64,000 nucleotides of DNA from Mesorhabditis belari (taxonomy: Eukaryota > Nematoda > Chromadorea > Rhabditida > Rhabditidae), in NCBI GenBank assembly GCA_958450365.1, contig CAUEEP010000925.1, positions 558,001 through 622,000 of the forward strand, written 5' to 3'. Below, one piece after another: positions 45,961 to 57,187 of the stretch (position 1 is the stretch's first letter; the number at the start of each line of letters is the position of its first letter). Below the pieces are notes generated by a model that searched no databases, had not been told where the DNA came from, and was given only the letters and a program-made list of their open reading frames with translations. The translations under genes and the position numbers were made by a program.

Positions 45961-46210
45961 CTTTCAAGCAACTCTAAACAAAAAAATGATCACGCTCACT
46001 CACGCAAAAGTTCGATGATCACGCTCAGGTCATAAAAGCACTCAACATATACTTCACCTTCAAGACTCGTGAGTTTTTCGAGAATGGGATCCGGGACTTG
46101 CGCCAAAGATGGGAAGAAGTCTTCAATAAAAATGGCGAATATCTTTTGGATTAAAGCTTGGTGTTTTGTAGAGTAAAAAAGTTGTTCCCCAAAACGGAAG
46201 TTTGAAATTT

Positions 46211-46549
46211 GGAAATCATCGAAAGGAGGTATTCATATTCACATTTTGACCTCAGATATCAAAATAGACTTCGAAACAACAGTTTTATTGTTTTAGAACC
46301 ATTAGAACCAAACTATGAGATATCTGGAGTGTTTGCTCGTGACCAATTATTGCTTGATATAGCACTCAAACGTGTTACTGAAAGCAAATCACCCGAATGT
46401 CAATCAGAAATCCAAAAAATCATTTTGAGGTTTGTATTCAAGTTTTTCTTTTATATTCTAAGAATCCATCTATCAGATGTACCAATTTTCAACGTATTCA
46501 TCGTCCACCAGCTTCTCAATTTTTGGATTTCCTCAAACAAACACAGAAA
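46211..46549 (+). pseudogene. Kinase fragment (end of exon 5, exons 6-7)
   Basis: Exon 5 end 46211-46228 (EIIERR), exon 6 46297-46430 (YEISGVFARDQLLLDIALKR), exon 7 46477-46549 (RIHRPPASQFLDFL), ending at GTAAAC. The rest is absent. A LINE relic follows about 60 bp later. Confidence 0.75.
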
Positions 46550-46609
46550 GTAAACCTTTCTAGAAGTTGATTTTCTCGTCTACTATTATATTTCTACCTA
46601 TTGCCTATT

Positions 46610-47395
46610 ACCTAATGTACCTATTTCAACTAGGTCTACCTTATCTTCTTACACCGCAGACGGAATTCCCTCTTTTGTTATACGGAAAACTAAGTTTCCA
46701 ATATCTCCACTGCATGCTAAACTTCTTAATCTGTCACTTCTAACGGCTAAGATCCCTAAATTTTGGAAGGATTCAGCAATTTCACCACTTTTTAAGAAAG
46801 GAGATCGGAACGCGCTTGAAAATGATAGACCCTACGCGCTCACCTCCTCCATTTGTAAAGTCTTAGAAATAATTATTCGCGACCACGTTGTTCATTATCT
46901 AAATGAAGATAATCTAATTGATAAAAATGAATTCAGCTTTCTTAAAAAACGCTCTACCTCCGACCAGCTAGTTCTCTGTGCGCATGACTGGCTTCTAGCT
47001 AAAGCCAAAAACTAGTTGCGTTTTCATTGATTCTCCAAAGCATTAGATTCTGTTAATCATAGCTTTTTAATCGCCAAACTAAATTCACTAGGTCTCCCCA
47101 TATCCATCACTAATTGGATTACAAATTGGCTAACCGAAAGGAAGAACTTTTCGCGTCCGATTAGGCTCTACTTTTTCGAATGACTTCCCCATTAGTAGGG
47201 GAGTGCCCCAAGGGAGCATTCTTGGTCCTCTTCTTTTCCTTATTCATATTAATGACATTAACAGTTCGATCTCCCTAGGCACAAAAGTCCGACTCTACGC
47301 CGATGACCTTAAAATTTATAGGGTACTTCCGTCCCAGAGCCCCATCCCTGATTTTATTTTTCTCCAGAAGGATTTTTATGTGATTTGCCCATAGT
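46610..47395 (+). pseudogene. Non-LTR retrotransposon reverse transcriptase relic
   Basis: Readable pieces in order: PISPLHAKLLNLSLLTAKIP, FWKDSAISPLFKKGDR, RPYALTSSICKVLE, NEFSFLKKRSTSDQL, SKALDSVNHSFL, PQGSILGPLLFLIHINDI and YADDLKIY. These are the ordered reverse transcriptase blocks, with the catalytic YADD. Several stops and shifts. The endonuclease and 3' end are missing. Confidence 0.85.
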
Positions 47396-47399
47396 TTCT

Positions 47400-48540
47400 T
47401 GTTTAAATTGCTGATACGGTTTTGTTTCGTTTCCTTTTTAGCTCCTTCCACTTCATCGTTTTGAATTCTTTCACAGATGTCGTATAAACTTAACCTAACC
47501 AATTTCTTTTAACTAAAATGCAAATCTAAATAATTCGCCACAGCGCGATCTACTTGTTACTTCGTCTATTTGTGTTAAATCATTGAGAAAACGGTTGATA
47601 AGTCTAAAGGTATTAGGTAAGGGCGTTAGTTACTAAGTGATTTGTCATAGTGTGATGGCACGATAAGTTAACAACATTCCCTTGTCAGAAAAGATTAACT
47701 TCTTCAGAAAATGCATAGCTCCTTCCAGTGTTATGATTTTTCAGAGTCCAAGAGACTATCAATTTTATGCTATTTTTGTCTTTTTTATGCTATGTTATCG
47801 TTTGATTGTTGGCCATCTTGTTTTTCAATAAATTATCAAAATTAAAAGTTGCAAGAAAAAATGAATTGTACATTGTAAAAGAAAAAACTATGTTTTGCAT
47901 CGGCGCTATTTTGGGCATCTTTACATTGACGCTGTTTTCGGTACGGCGCTATTTTGGCGGCCCTGTCTTGGTCGGTGCTTGTTCATAAAAATTCATCTAA
48001 GATCCCAGTGATAGCACTAAAACAAATCGAAGCGGTTTCCTTCGTAAATCGTTGAACAAAGACAGTTTCAGAAAGATAGATTCAAGATCAAATGTGGCAA
48101 TTTGAAATGGCGAGTGAATAAAAGCGAGAGATAAGGCCTTCTTTGTTCAAGACCGTGACTCTTTTCAAACTCAGCCAAATTAGATTTGCTTGTTGACTCG
48201 ACCAATCCTATCTTGCAATATAATTTGAAAAATTCAATTTTGGCTCGTTGTTCCTTTTGATTATTTAACAACGGCTCTTCGATTTGTCTTCAGTAGTGAG
48301 GGCTTCGACTTAAGAACTTAACTCAAGGACTTAAAAGCAAATAAACTTTACCAAATGATAAGTGTAACTAGGTGTAGTGCTTCACAGAGCTCAGTTCAGG
48401 GCTGAATCTTCAAGGATTAGCTGTTTAGTCAAGGCACAACGGTTAGTTGTCTAGAAAAATTGCTTCTGGGAAGATAAAATATAAATATTCAGATCATATG
48501 ATCAGCCAGATAAGGGCCTCTCGATTTTTCCATGATTTTG
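47400..48540. other. AT-rich region with dispersed repeats
   Basis: No gene. 48000-48200 and 48340-48520 are copies of cluster repeats (GGCACAACGGTTAGTTGTCT). 47800-47990 has a short frame of low quality. Confidence 0.35.
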
Positions 48541-48960
48541 TCACATACTAGAATGTGCAATTGTTTAGGTAAATTTGAGAACCATCCTTCCATTTTCCTA
48601 AATCGATTTGACATTTCCCTGAATAATTCTTTTGACAAATCGGACAAGGTGGATTCTTAATTAGAATATGTAGTGCGGGAAGGGATAGGGCCCATAAGAC
48701 CTTTTAGATTCAGGAGCTTCATCGAGACTTGATTCGATATTAAATGGAACATTATTCTTCTCCGAATCTTCTATTGGAATCAGATATTTCAAGTGTAATT
48801 TTCTAGAAGTCAAAAATGGAATATGTAAGAGATTTTGACAGCAAAGAAATAGAAATGGGTGTCTCATGGAAAGAACAGTCCGAGCTTTATAAGATACGAT
48901 ACAATTCATGTACCTTTCCAGAACTCAAATCTCATTTTCCGTGATTTCACCACATACTGG
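48540..48960 (-). pseudogene. LRNP-domain fragment, scrambled
   Basis: 48590-48800 on the minus strand reads the NNVPFNIESSLDE and GPYPFPHYIF region. 48810-48960 reads MRHPFLFLCCQNLL, which normally lies downstream of it, and the order is partly inverted relative to an intact copy. It is therefore rearranged and non-functional. Confidence 0.65.
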
Positions 48961-49117
48961 AATATATAGATACTTTATTCATGGCCTGAGATAAAGTGCG
49001 CTAGATTTAAGATTAATACACATGAATTCATACACATAACACGAAAAGGGCCGATAAAAAGCAACACGATAAAATACAGTCAGCAAAAAAAGTCTTGCAC
49101 CATTGTCTCCCAAAGGC

Positions 49118-49228
49118 TTAGAACAAAATCATCCTCGAAGGATCAACATCCTCGAAGCGCGGGGGCAGCTTCATTGTTCCAATTGGCGGAAATGGGTGGT
49201 ATGGATGGCGTATTTCATCAGCATACTT
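49118..49228 (-). CDS. Possible 3' terminal exon of an unknown gene
   Basis: An acceptor-like TCTAG at 49229 opens a 36-residue frame (KYADEIRHPYHPFPPI, then PPRFEDVD) ending at TAA 49118-49120. A minus-strand AATAAA follows at about 48971. It interrupts two LRNP fragments. The protein is unidentified and no other exon is seen, so it may be a transposed gene end. Confidence 0.35.
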   Translation of the reverse strand, partial: KYADEIRHPYHPFPPIGTMKLPPRFEDVDPSRMILF

Positions 49229-49299
49229 CTAGATCGGTAGATGTAGAAGTAAAGTCAGTGTCTCGCAACAACCTCAAACTTGGGTAATTAAACCTTGGG

Positions 49300-49620
49300 A
49301 ATGTGCAATTCTTCAGGTAAACTTGAGAACCCTGTTTTCGTCTGATGTGTTTTCATGAATGATTTTTCATTTTTCTAAACCCATCCATTTGATATTTCCC
49401 TGAATGATTCATTTGACAAATTGGATGAGGAGGATTTCTTAATTAGAATATGTAGTGCGGGAAGGGATAGGGCTCATAAGAAGATTCAGGCTCTTCGTCA
49501 GATTCACAAGTTGTTTCAGTGTCCGAAGTTCTTTTAGATGCAGAAGATTTATTGAGATTTATTAACATTTATCAAGAATATTAGTTGGCCTGATTCCCTC
49601 ATCCGCTTGATTGATTATAA
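49300..49620 (-). pseudogene. LRNP-domain fragment
   Basis: The minus strand has remnants of the LRNP motif region (near 49380-49470, with the CATTTGATATTTCCCTGAAT stretch) and the preceding acidic linker (near 49490-49560). It is broken by indels and cut off at about 49600. Confidence 0.6.
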
Positions 49621-49639
49621 GTGAAAATTTGTATCTATT

Positions 49640-50690
49640 ACTTTATTGTATCGATTGCTCTCAATCAAGTAATAGATATAATTTTCAATTTCAATTCAAT
49701 AATTAATAAGAGGAATCACATTTTCACCAAACGGGCAATTGGAATGAAACTTTCATAATTTTCATAAACATTTTAAGACTTATTCTAAAAAATCAAACAT
49801 GGCCAGGTTTAATGTGTCCAAACCTAGTTATTAGTGCTTTGGTTTTTCCACTATTCTCTCTGACTTTTAAACGGATTTCTCTTTATTTTTCTCTTTATTT
49901 ATTTTGTTCTGTAGATATTCATTTACATCCATAGTCAAATAAATTTATTATTCTCATTGATATGTTATTACTAAGCGGAGAAAAAAAGAAAAGTCTGTAA
50001 GATTCACAAATGTACAAGCAATGATGAGAAAAAAGAATGAGTACCAATAAATGAAGGAAACCCGTAAATGGAAGGAAACAATCACAGGAAAACCGGTGTA
50101 TTCATAAAAATGGGGGAAATATGAAAACGATTGAGTGCTGAGCTGTGTTTTTGGGGGTTGGATGTGAGAATTGAAAAATTTTTCTTCAAAATAGTACTTT
50201 TCCTTTGTGGTTACAGGAGCTTTGGTCACCTTTTAGCTCTCTGATCTAGTTTTTGATCGAATCTTGTCGACACCACCTTTCTGGCGCACAGATTTCTTCA
50301 TTTTTTCTTGCAACTACGACTCGAGCACACCAGAAAGGATGTATTTACAAGATTTGATCACAAAGTACACAGTGAAAAAGTACCATGAGAGCTGGGCAGT
50401 TTTTGAAGATCAAAACGAATGTGTCCTAACAATTAGCAAATTGAAGACGGGAGGAGTTGAGGGGTCAATGGAGGAGACAGGACGAATGATCAATGATGGA
50501 GATGGAGGGGGAGAAGCCCATTGAAATGCAGGAATTGAGGACATTGAGGAGGGAGTTGATGGGACAAGACACTCACGATCCTCGTCACCTTGATCGGAGA
50601 GACCGGAGGAAAGCTTCGAGACGATTACCTGGAAATGGGAATTGTTGATGGGAAAATTGTTTATTTTATTTCTTCTAAAACAAGCCAATT
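49640..50690. repeat. Dispersed repeat with Ser/Pro-rich exon-like stretch
   Basis: 49740-50400 matches 20690-21010 and 13560-14010. 50410-50690 on the minus strand reads SSGLSDQGDEDREC and PSTPSSMSSIPAF, also found on the plus strand at 25130-25320. At 50240-50290 the minus strand reads RQKGGVDKIRS, like the end of the tyrosine-kinase remnant, so the repeat may carry pieces of that gene. No intact gene. Confidence 0.45.
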
Positions 50691-51130
50691 CGGAGAAAAG
50701 TAACCTTGGATTACCCTTTTTTCCGTACTACCGTAACCCTGTAGTGAGATTTTATTGCCTCCAATACATATCTCATCATCGAATCTCATAAGGAGCTCGA
50801 AGGCTCGAGGATGAAGAAACGAAGGTGCTTTTCTATACAAAATTTCTCCCGCCTGCGAAGCGCTTAGCAAAAACTAAAGACGGATTCGGAAAAGAAGTCG
50901 AGAAGAAAAAGGGGATGAGAGAAGCGCTTGGGAAAGGGAAATGAGAGACAATGAGAGGGAATTGATGGCAATCGAATCGAGGAGGGGAAGCAGACTGTCG
51001 GCGATACGGGTGAGTTGTGCAGCAAGTGAGCAATTGAACTGGATAAATAGAACGAATCAAGAAACAAAGTCACACATTTCTTTGTTTCACTGATAAAGTC
51101 TCATAGTTGACGAATCGCTCCAGTCCGGTA
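50690..51130. other. No recognisable gene
   Basis: GA-rich plus strand (50860-50990) with short frames on both strands. It separates the repeat from the divergent-kinase copy. Confidence 0.3.
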
Positions 51131-52340
51131 AGAGACGACACTCACGTCGCATTTCCACTCCAAGTTGTCATCTTTTGGGCTGTTGAGCTTTTCGATGCTC
51201 TTGCATACCTGCATCATCGATATATTGTACACCGTGACGTCAAACCTAATAAGTTCGAGTTTTTTAATGAGAAATTCAATAGATTCTAGCATTTTGGTCA
51301 CTAAGCGTTCCTCAGTAAAACTCGGCGATTTTGATACCACCACAATTTCGGCGGACTTTTTGTGGAGAGCTGCAGTCGGGTCGACAAAGCTCCAAATCAA
51401 ACCCAGGAAGAATCTTCACAAGTAAACGGCTTTTATCTTTATACTCTAGCCAGCATTGCAGAATTCACCAAAAATGACGTCTACAGCATGGGACTCGTTA
51501 TTCGAGAACTCGTTCAAAGAAGGTTGATGAACCCATCAACTTTACTATTTAAGCGAAAGTTGCAGAAGATTTTATGATGAACTCGCCGATGTGGAAGTGC
51601 CCTATGAGCTATACGGGCTTATCCTTCAAAAACAAAATCTGGAGATCTCCGAATTAGCTTTAAACCCCGAGCTGCGTCGTCTTTTAGAGAGGCGGGTCAA
51701 CAAATAGAAAATATTACAGACAGTTCACCTTTATAAGTTTTTCTAAATTTTCAGATGTATTCGATTTGAGAAAAAACAGCGGCCGATCTCGGCGTGGGTG
51801 ATGAAGAGACTATTGAATTTGCAGGTGATTAAGAGCTTTTTAGCCAAGAAATAAATAAACTTTCAGCAAGCTTTCAACCAAGAAGACAATGTTTTGGTTA
51901 TTGATTCAAGAATTGTTTCAAGAACCAGTCTTGCCAACAAATTTTTCAAAGCCAGCAACGGTTCTACAAACGGGCACCCGCCTAAAATTTACGCAGTCGG
52001 AGAGGCCCAAGACTTATGCCATCTAGAAGTGGCTGCCATTCAAACTCATCTCGGTAATGCGAGAACGAACTACGAAGAGAAATTGAGAGTGTTGACGTCT
52101 GGAGAAACACAAAGCTTTAATCTCAAGAAGCCCGAAATCGAAAAAGGCAAACGATTAGGATCTTTCACTCGATCTTTCAAGGATCTGATTATCATCGATG
52201 GAGAATCGTCGACCGAAGTGAAATCCCCAACGAAATCAAGGATCTCTACAAGGATTTCCCTGATTGGACAATCTATCAGCATCTCCACGAGAAAACTAAC
52301 GCCATTTTTGAAAAAGGCTTTTAAGTTTAGTTTTTCAAGA
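51130..52340 (+). pseudogene. Divergent kinase, inverted copy, N-lobe missing
   Basis: Plus-strand counterpart of 31998-34158. It begins at exon 3 (THVAFPLQVVIFWAVELF, HRDVKPNN), continues with VKLGDFDTTTISADF, then lacks one A in the helix-F exon (CCAAAAATGAC versus CCAAAAAATGAC), shifting frame. Exon 6 is intact (FYDELADVEVPYELYGLIL), as is the QRPISAWVMKRLLNLQ exon. The basic tail (51890-52160) leads, after another indel, to the shared C-terminal stretch (DWTIYQHLHEKTN) and stop near 52322. Exons 1-2 with the glycine loop and Lys are absent. Confidence 0.75.
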
Positions 52341-52429
52341 AGACAGTCCTTCGAAAGTTAACTGGTGATTTGTAGAATAGTTTTGTCTTTGCCCTAACTA
52401 CCAAAGAAAATCCCTTCTTGCTTTGTGAT

Positions 52430-52740
52430 TATGACGGTTATCAATGAAATTTTTGACTTTCATTTTTGTATTTATTTTGGGTGAGATTTGCTAATAAATC
52501 TTTATATGAAATATATGAAAAACAGGTATTCAATTCATGTTTCTTAAAGGAAATAAATAAAAAAGGCTCTTTTCCTTTCAATGGCAGGTTTTTTTAAATT
52601 GTCAAATTATAAAAACACTATTAGATTTTGAAGTTTTGATGCTTATAGTTGGAAGTTTCAAAACAAGATCATCTTTGCTCAAAAAAACGTTTTTAAAAAC
52701 CTATTATTCTTAGTTTTCTATAGAAATTTGTGCCAAAATG
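52430..52740. repeat. 3' flank repeat, inverted copy of 31540-31930
   Basis: It lies downstream of the inverted divergent kinase and matches the reverse complement of the other flank. Confidence 0.65.
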
Positions 52741-54235
52741 ATCTTGCAAAGTTGCAAAGTGCAAAGCCAAAACAGCCCCATTGCGAAAACGCCCAAAACA
52801 GCGACGAGCAAAAAAATGATTTTTTAGATTTTTGCTTTTGCTTTTTCTTTGCTATTTTTAACTTTTTCTGTCTGCTTTTTGCGTTTTCAGGGTAAAAAGA
52901 GGCAGAGCATCCTATTTTTTTAGCTTTACGCATAGAAACTCACCGTAGCGGTTTATGAAAGTGATTTTAACCAAAAATACCACATTTTTCCTTTTGCCGC
53001 CGGTTTTTTAACGGTTTTACTAACTTTTTTTGTATAGAGTTGCTAAAAGTCTATTGCTCATAACAGGCCAGTGTCTTAGGTGAACAGGAGAACAAGAACA
53101 GTTACAGGCCTAATAATGCTGAATAACTGAAAGTTTCTTCAAAAACTGGTATTTAGTGTTGGGATACAATCCGGAACAGACCAACTGTAAACGAGTCGAA
53201 GCGGGCAATCTTTTGACTTGGCACTGAGAAGACCACATGTATACTAGACATGGCAATCGAATTTCTTCAGATCGGTCAGTGTCTTAGGTGAACAGGAGAA
53301 CCAGGATAGTTTTTTGTATTGTAAGCCAAATAATCATGACTAACAGATAAGGTCGGACTGATCTGGTCCTGTCCGATTCTCATGTCTTAATGTGTACCCT
53401 CTAGCATATTCCTAACAAGAGGAGCCTAGTTTGTTGCGCTTAGTGTAAGCTGTGGTTTGGTCATTGTAATTTGGGTTTGATCTTATCATTTGATTTGATC
53501 AACTCTAGATGAAAATGATGTCGCGAATGCGTTAAAATTGCTCAAAGCACGCCAATTCAAAAAGTTCCCTTTTCCATTTCTACCCAATTCATTTCTGTAT
53601 AGTTGACCACATTATGTTCTGGAGAATTAGGAAGTAACGCTGAAATTAGTTATCGGGACAAACATTTACATCAAGATATGTATCATCAGTTTTTCTTGAT
53701 GATGCAAATCTTGATCAACCAATCAAGTCAATATCATACTTCAGCATGAATAGGTAAAAACAGGAATCGCTGCCACACTTTTAAAATCGATCCAAAAGAA
53801 ATATTCTTAGCTCTAAGATTAAAAGGCTTTTTTTCAGTAAACTATCTCAGGGAATTTGATCATAAGATTGTGCATCCATCCGTTTCTCGTGCTAATTCTA
53901 CACATCAACCCAAAGCATTCCAAATAATAAAACAATACCAATGGCATCGATGACATGTGCTATATATGTTCTGGCTTTTAACGTTCACAATATAGCACAC
54001 TTGTCTCGACCAATTCTATTTAGCAATATAAATTGAATTTAGGTTTTTTTCTTTGTGCTCTCATCTGATCATTTAACCACGGCTCTTCGTTAGTAAAAGC
54101 TTCGACTTAAAAACTGAACTCAAGAACTTTGCCAAATGATAGGTGTAACTAGATGTCGTGTTTCACAGAGCTCAGTTCAGAGCTGAATCTTCAAAGATTA
54201 ACTGTTTACTCAAAGCACAACGGTTAGCTGTATAG
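52740..54235. repeat. Intergenic repeats
   Basis: CAGTGTCTTAGGTGAACAGG occurs twice (53070 and 53280). 53270-53640 is inverted relative to 45600-45960. 53800-54000 and 54080-54235 are copies of cluster repeats. A minus-strand frame at 52718-52933 is compositionally biased and unconvincing. Confidence 0.45.
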
Positions 54236-54239
54236 AGAA

Positions 54240-54394
54240 ATTGTCGAATCCTTCAGCATTGCTGTAGACCTTGATCGTGAAGTCGGCCAGTTCGCTTGCT
54301 GAGATGTCGGCAATCGTTTGCTTCTGTTGAAAATGATAAAGCGCTTCAGGGAAAGCGTTGAGCATGGGCTTCCATTTCTCGGCCAGCTGACTAA
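54240..54394 (-). other. Orphan exon-like sequence
   Basis: After an acceptor (TTTTCAG, 54395-54401) the minus strand reads SQLAEKWKPMLNAFPEALYH, then ADISASELADFTIKVYSNAE for about 51 residues. It then runs into a dispersed repeat at 54240. It looks coding, with a helical amphipathic pattern, but the parent gene is not in the window and I cannot name it. Confidence 0.35.
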
Positions 54395-54605
54395 CTGAAA
54401 AGAAAATATCTAATAAAGCTCGTGAAGTCGTAAATAAACATCTGGGTGGGGTGAGTGGGTCACGAACTCTACTAATCACCAAAAGCCTGCTAAAATTAAA
54501 CCAGAATGGATTTTCATCCACATTTTCTCCCTTCTCCCTTTTTAAACCACAAACTACAAGACTTCGACGCAAAATCAAATACAGTTGTTGAGCCAGTAAA
54601 ACATT

Positions 54606-55240
54606 TATTTCACGCGGACGCAAACCATCTTATTTGGCGGCCGACTGGAAAGCGATACACACTCAAGTACATTCGGCCTACGGTGAAATTCAATGAAGGC
54701 AACATAATGTGTTGGGGTAAGAGCCTTTTTAGTATTTTGTCACCTGACTTTTTTTCTTTAGGAGCGATGTCACGAACTTCAGTAGGTTCATTAGTTCACG
54801 TCAACTCAACGATGGATGCTGTGGCCTACAAAAACATTATGGAAACTCAAATGCTTCCTTTTGCAACTCAAACCATGCCTCCTGGATGGATGCTCTACCA
54901 GGACAACGACCCGAAACACAAGTCAAGGCTCATGATGAGAACGGTGGTGACTCTTCAAAATGGTACACGAGCACGACTTCCGGGCTGGTTTGCGGCAAGT
55001 CGAGTCAAATTGATCAATCCGCCTCCCTACTCACCGGATATCAATGTTATCGAGCATCTCTGGTCATTTGTGAAGTCACGACTCAAAAGAAAGAAATTCG
55101 ATTCGAAGGCTGCCTTATGGGTTCACATTCAACGTCTCTGGGCCACCATCCCCCAAAGTCTTTTGAAGAATCTCGTGGATTCCATGCCGAATCGACTCAA
55201 TGAAGTAATAAAAGCAAAAGGAGGACCAACCAAGTATTGA
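54606..55240 (+). pseudogene. Tc1-superfamily transposase C-terminal half with an intron
   Basis: The reading starts inside the catalytic core (WRPTGKRYTLKYIRPTVKF), then an apparent 48 bp intron (GTAAGA...TTTCTTTAG, 54718-54763) restores CWG|AMSRTSVGSLV. QDNDPKHKS (second Asp) and PDINVIEHLW (third residue Glu) are intact. The first Asp and DNA-binding half are missing. The intron can be read through in frame, so splicing is inferred. Confidence 0.8.
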
Positions 55241-55493
55241 TTTTTAAAAATTGTGTTAATTCTTTGCAAATGGGGCATTACTTTTGTGGAGCTAATTTTC
55301 AAGTAGCTTATTTTTTTTGTTTTATAATTTAATTTGTGTGTAATGTATACGGATAAATCTTATATTCTTGAAAAGTCGAGTCTTATGGGTCGGTAAAAAT
55401 AACCTACTCTTGTTCTGAAATGTCGATTTTGCAAGATTTCCTTACAAAACATACTGTTGGATGGCAATGGGGCATTACTTTTGTGGACCACTG
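54606..55493 (+). mobile_element. Tc1-superfamily element, 5' truncated
   Basis: The transposase C-terminal half is followed by a right end GGGGCATTACTTTTGTGGAC...CCACTG at 55493, then TA. An inner copy of GGGGCATTACTTTTGTGGA lies at 55271. The left end and N-terminal half are replaced by a dispersed repeat (54470-54600). Confidence 0.75.
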
Positions 55494-55599
55494 TATACTC
55501 ACAAAATATATGTAGTACAATATGGTTATTGGTAAGACTAAAGTTTTACTTGTACATATTAGAAGAAAGATTATATGGAAATCAATGAATTCTTCCTTT

Positions 55600-55990
55600 A
55601 TTTAGGCAGCTTTGATCAAATACATAGCGTGCAAAAATGACAAAGATCGTGAGATGTTCAAGAATGAATATGAAGAATGAATGAGTATTCATTGAGCTCC
55701 ATAAAACCAACACTAGCCGTTAATTTACGGAAAAAGCACTCCACCAATGCACAATGACCGAATTGAACACTTAGATATCTAATGGAGCGAAGGTTTGAGA
55801 AGAGCTATTGGATTGTTTTGGATAGTTTCTCTTTCTCATCAACAACTAGTTCTGGTACGTCAACGATTTTTCAACGTCAACATTCAGCGATTCACAATAT
55901 TTGGGTTTATTGAGGAAAATTGGAGTGTTAAGCTGAGTGCTTTGGAGTTTTTCGTCATAGAACACAATGCTCTGGTGCCATGTTTTGGAG
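55600..55990 (+). pseudogene. Strongly decayed kinase of the cluster
   Basis: After TTTATTTAG the frame reads ALIKYIACKNDKDREMFKNE, aligning with AVIKYMLCGNAQRLKIFKNE of exon 2, and then stops. Downstream 55800-55960 reads RAIGLFWIVSLSHQ and EENWSVKLSALEFF, aligning with the helix-E/catalytic-loop region and the VKLGDFD strand of the divergent kinase. HRD and DFG are lost. Confidence 0.5.
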
Positions 55991-56217
55991 TTTAATTGAA
56001 TGACCAATTGGCAGTGATCAGTATGATAGTGAACAGACTCACGCCCACTGTGTTTTGCAAATCACTCATGAATGTGAACTCATCGATTCGATCAGGTAAT
56101 GATCTCTTTTTGAGGATATGACGACGAAGGGCTCTATTCGCTTTCAATAATTTTAGCAATCCATCGCTTCCCAAACATTTCAAACGGATTCTTGAAGCAC
56201 TGGAAGCATTGAGAGTG

Positions 56218-56416
56218 AGAGGAAAGATTTTGAATCGATAGAGGCCATTTTGGGGGGAACAATAACGGAGAGAAGATGAGAAGAGAATTTCAATAAAGAA
56301 ATGAACAAAAGACGATAGAGATAAGAGCTAGCTGTGAGACTATGAGTTTGGAATAAAAAGTTGGCGATCAACAAAGGAAAGAAAGAAAACGCTTCTTCAC
56401 GGCAACTGTTCTCCTC
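56218..56416. repeat. Inverted repeat arm, left of the intact kinase
   Basis: About 200 bp matching the reverse complement of 58688-58889 with few differences (for example CTATGAGTTTGGAATAAAAA here). Between the arms lie about 2.3 kb with a complete kinase gene. Confidence 0.8.
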
Positions 56417-56419
56417 TCC

Positions 56420-57187
56420 TGTTCTCCTTTTATAAGCCATGTTATGTATCTTTCAAATTTCTCAACATTAAACATCGGCTCCATCTATATATCTGGGAGC
56501 GGCTCCTATTTTAAGGACAGGGTATCTCATCGATTAGTTGTTTTTCAACAAATATTGGTCTAATGCTAAATAGTTGAAGATTCGCGACTCAATAGATTTA
56601 CTGGAGAATTTAGTAATTTAGTAAATTCAATTCAAATTATAAGTAAGTGCAATGTAAGTACTCAAACTATTCATCTCAATTTCAAAAGCCTTTGTTCAAT
56701 TATTCACTATTCACATTACAAAATCTATTTTGTCTGGTTCAAAAAACAATAGAACCACAGCAATATAGAAACTGGGATACGGAGCAGAGTTTATCTTTAT
56801 TTATGAGCTGAAAATTATATAACTAGAAGCCGAAACAGGCCACTTTTGACCCAAACAACCAACTATTTAATAAGATTACCGTAAATACTGTAATTGAAGG
56901 GAATGCCCTTCTATTTTTCTCTACCCTTTTTCGGATTCTCCGAAAAATCACATAAGGGGGATCATATAAAGTTTTTTTGAAAATTCTTTTAAAATCACTC
57001 TAGCTCGATTGGAAATGGATTAAAAGGAACGAAAAGCATGTTAAGATAAAGGAGAAGAAAGAGATTAGACATCCCTTTCTTGCAAAAGTTTTCCCCTCAC
57101 CTTCTAGAGGCTTTTCGAATTTTCATTTCAACTCCTCTTTTATATTTTATATATTTAGTTCTTAGGTCTAAGCCTTATCTGTGAGAA
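56420..57187. other. 5' region of the intact kinase
   Basis: No gene. 57050-57180 matches the region just upstream of the other kinase starts (CATCCCTTTCTTGCAAAAGT, then TAAGCCTTATCTGTGAGAAA), consistent with a conserved promoter and 5' untranslated region. Confidence 0.45.

Noticed and set aside
47203..47394. Functional reverse transcriptase gene
   Set aside because: The YADD block is open for only 63 codons. Upstream blocks need several frame changes, so it is a relic.
52718..52933. 71-residue Lys/Ser-rich minus-strand frame as a gene
   Set aside because: Low-complexity composition and no splice or start context. It overlaps the flank repeat.
54240..54623. 137-residue minus-strand frame as a single protein
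   Set aside because: It crosses junctions between an orphan exon and two dispersed repeats. Only the middle about 51 residues look coding.
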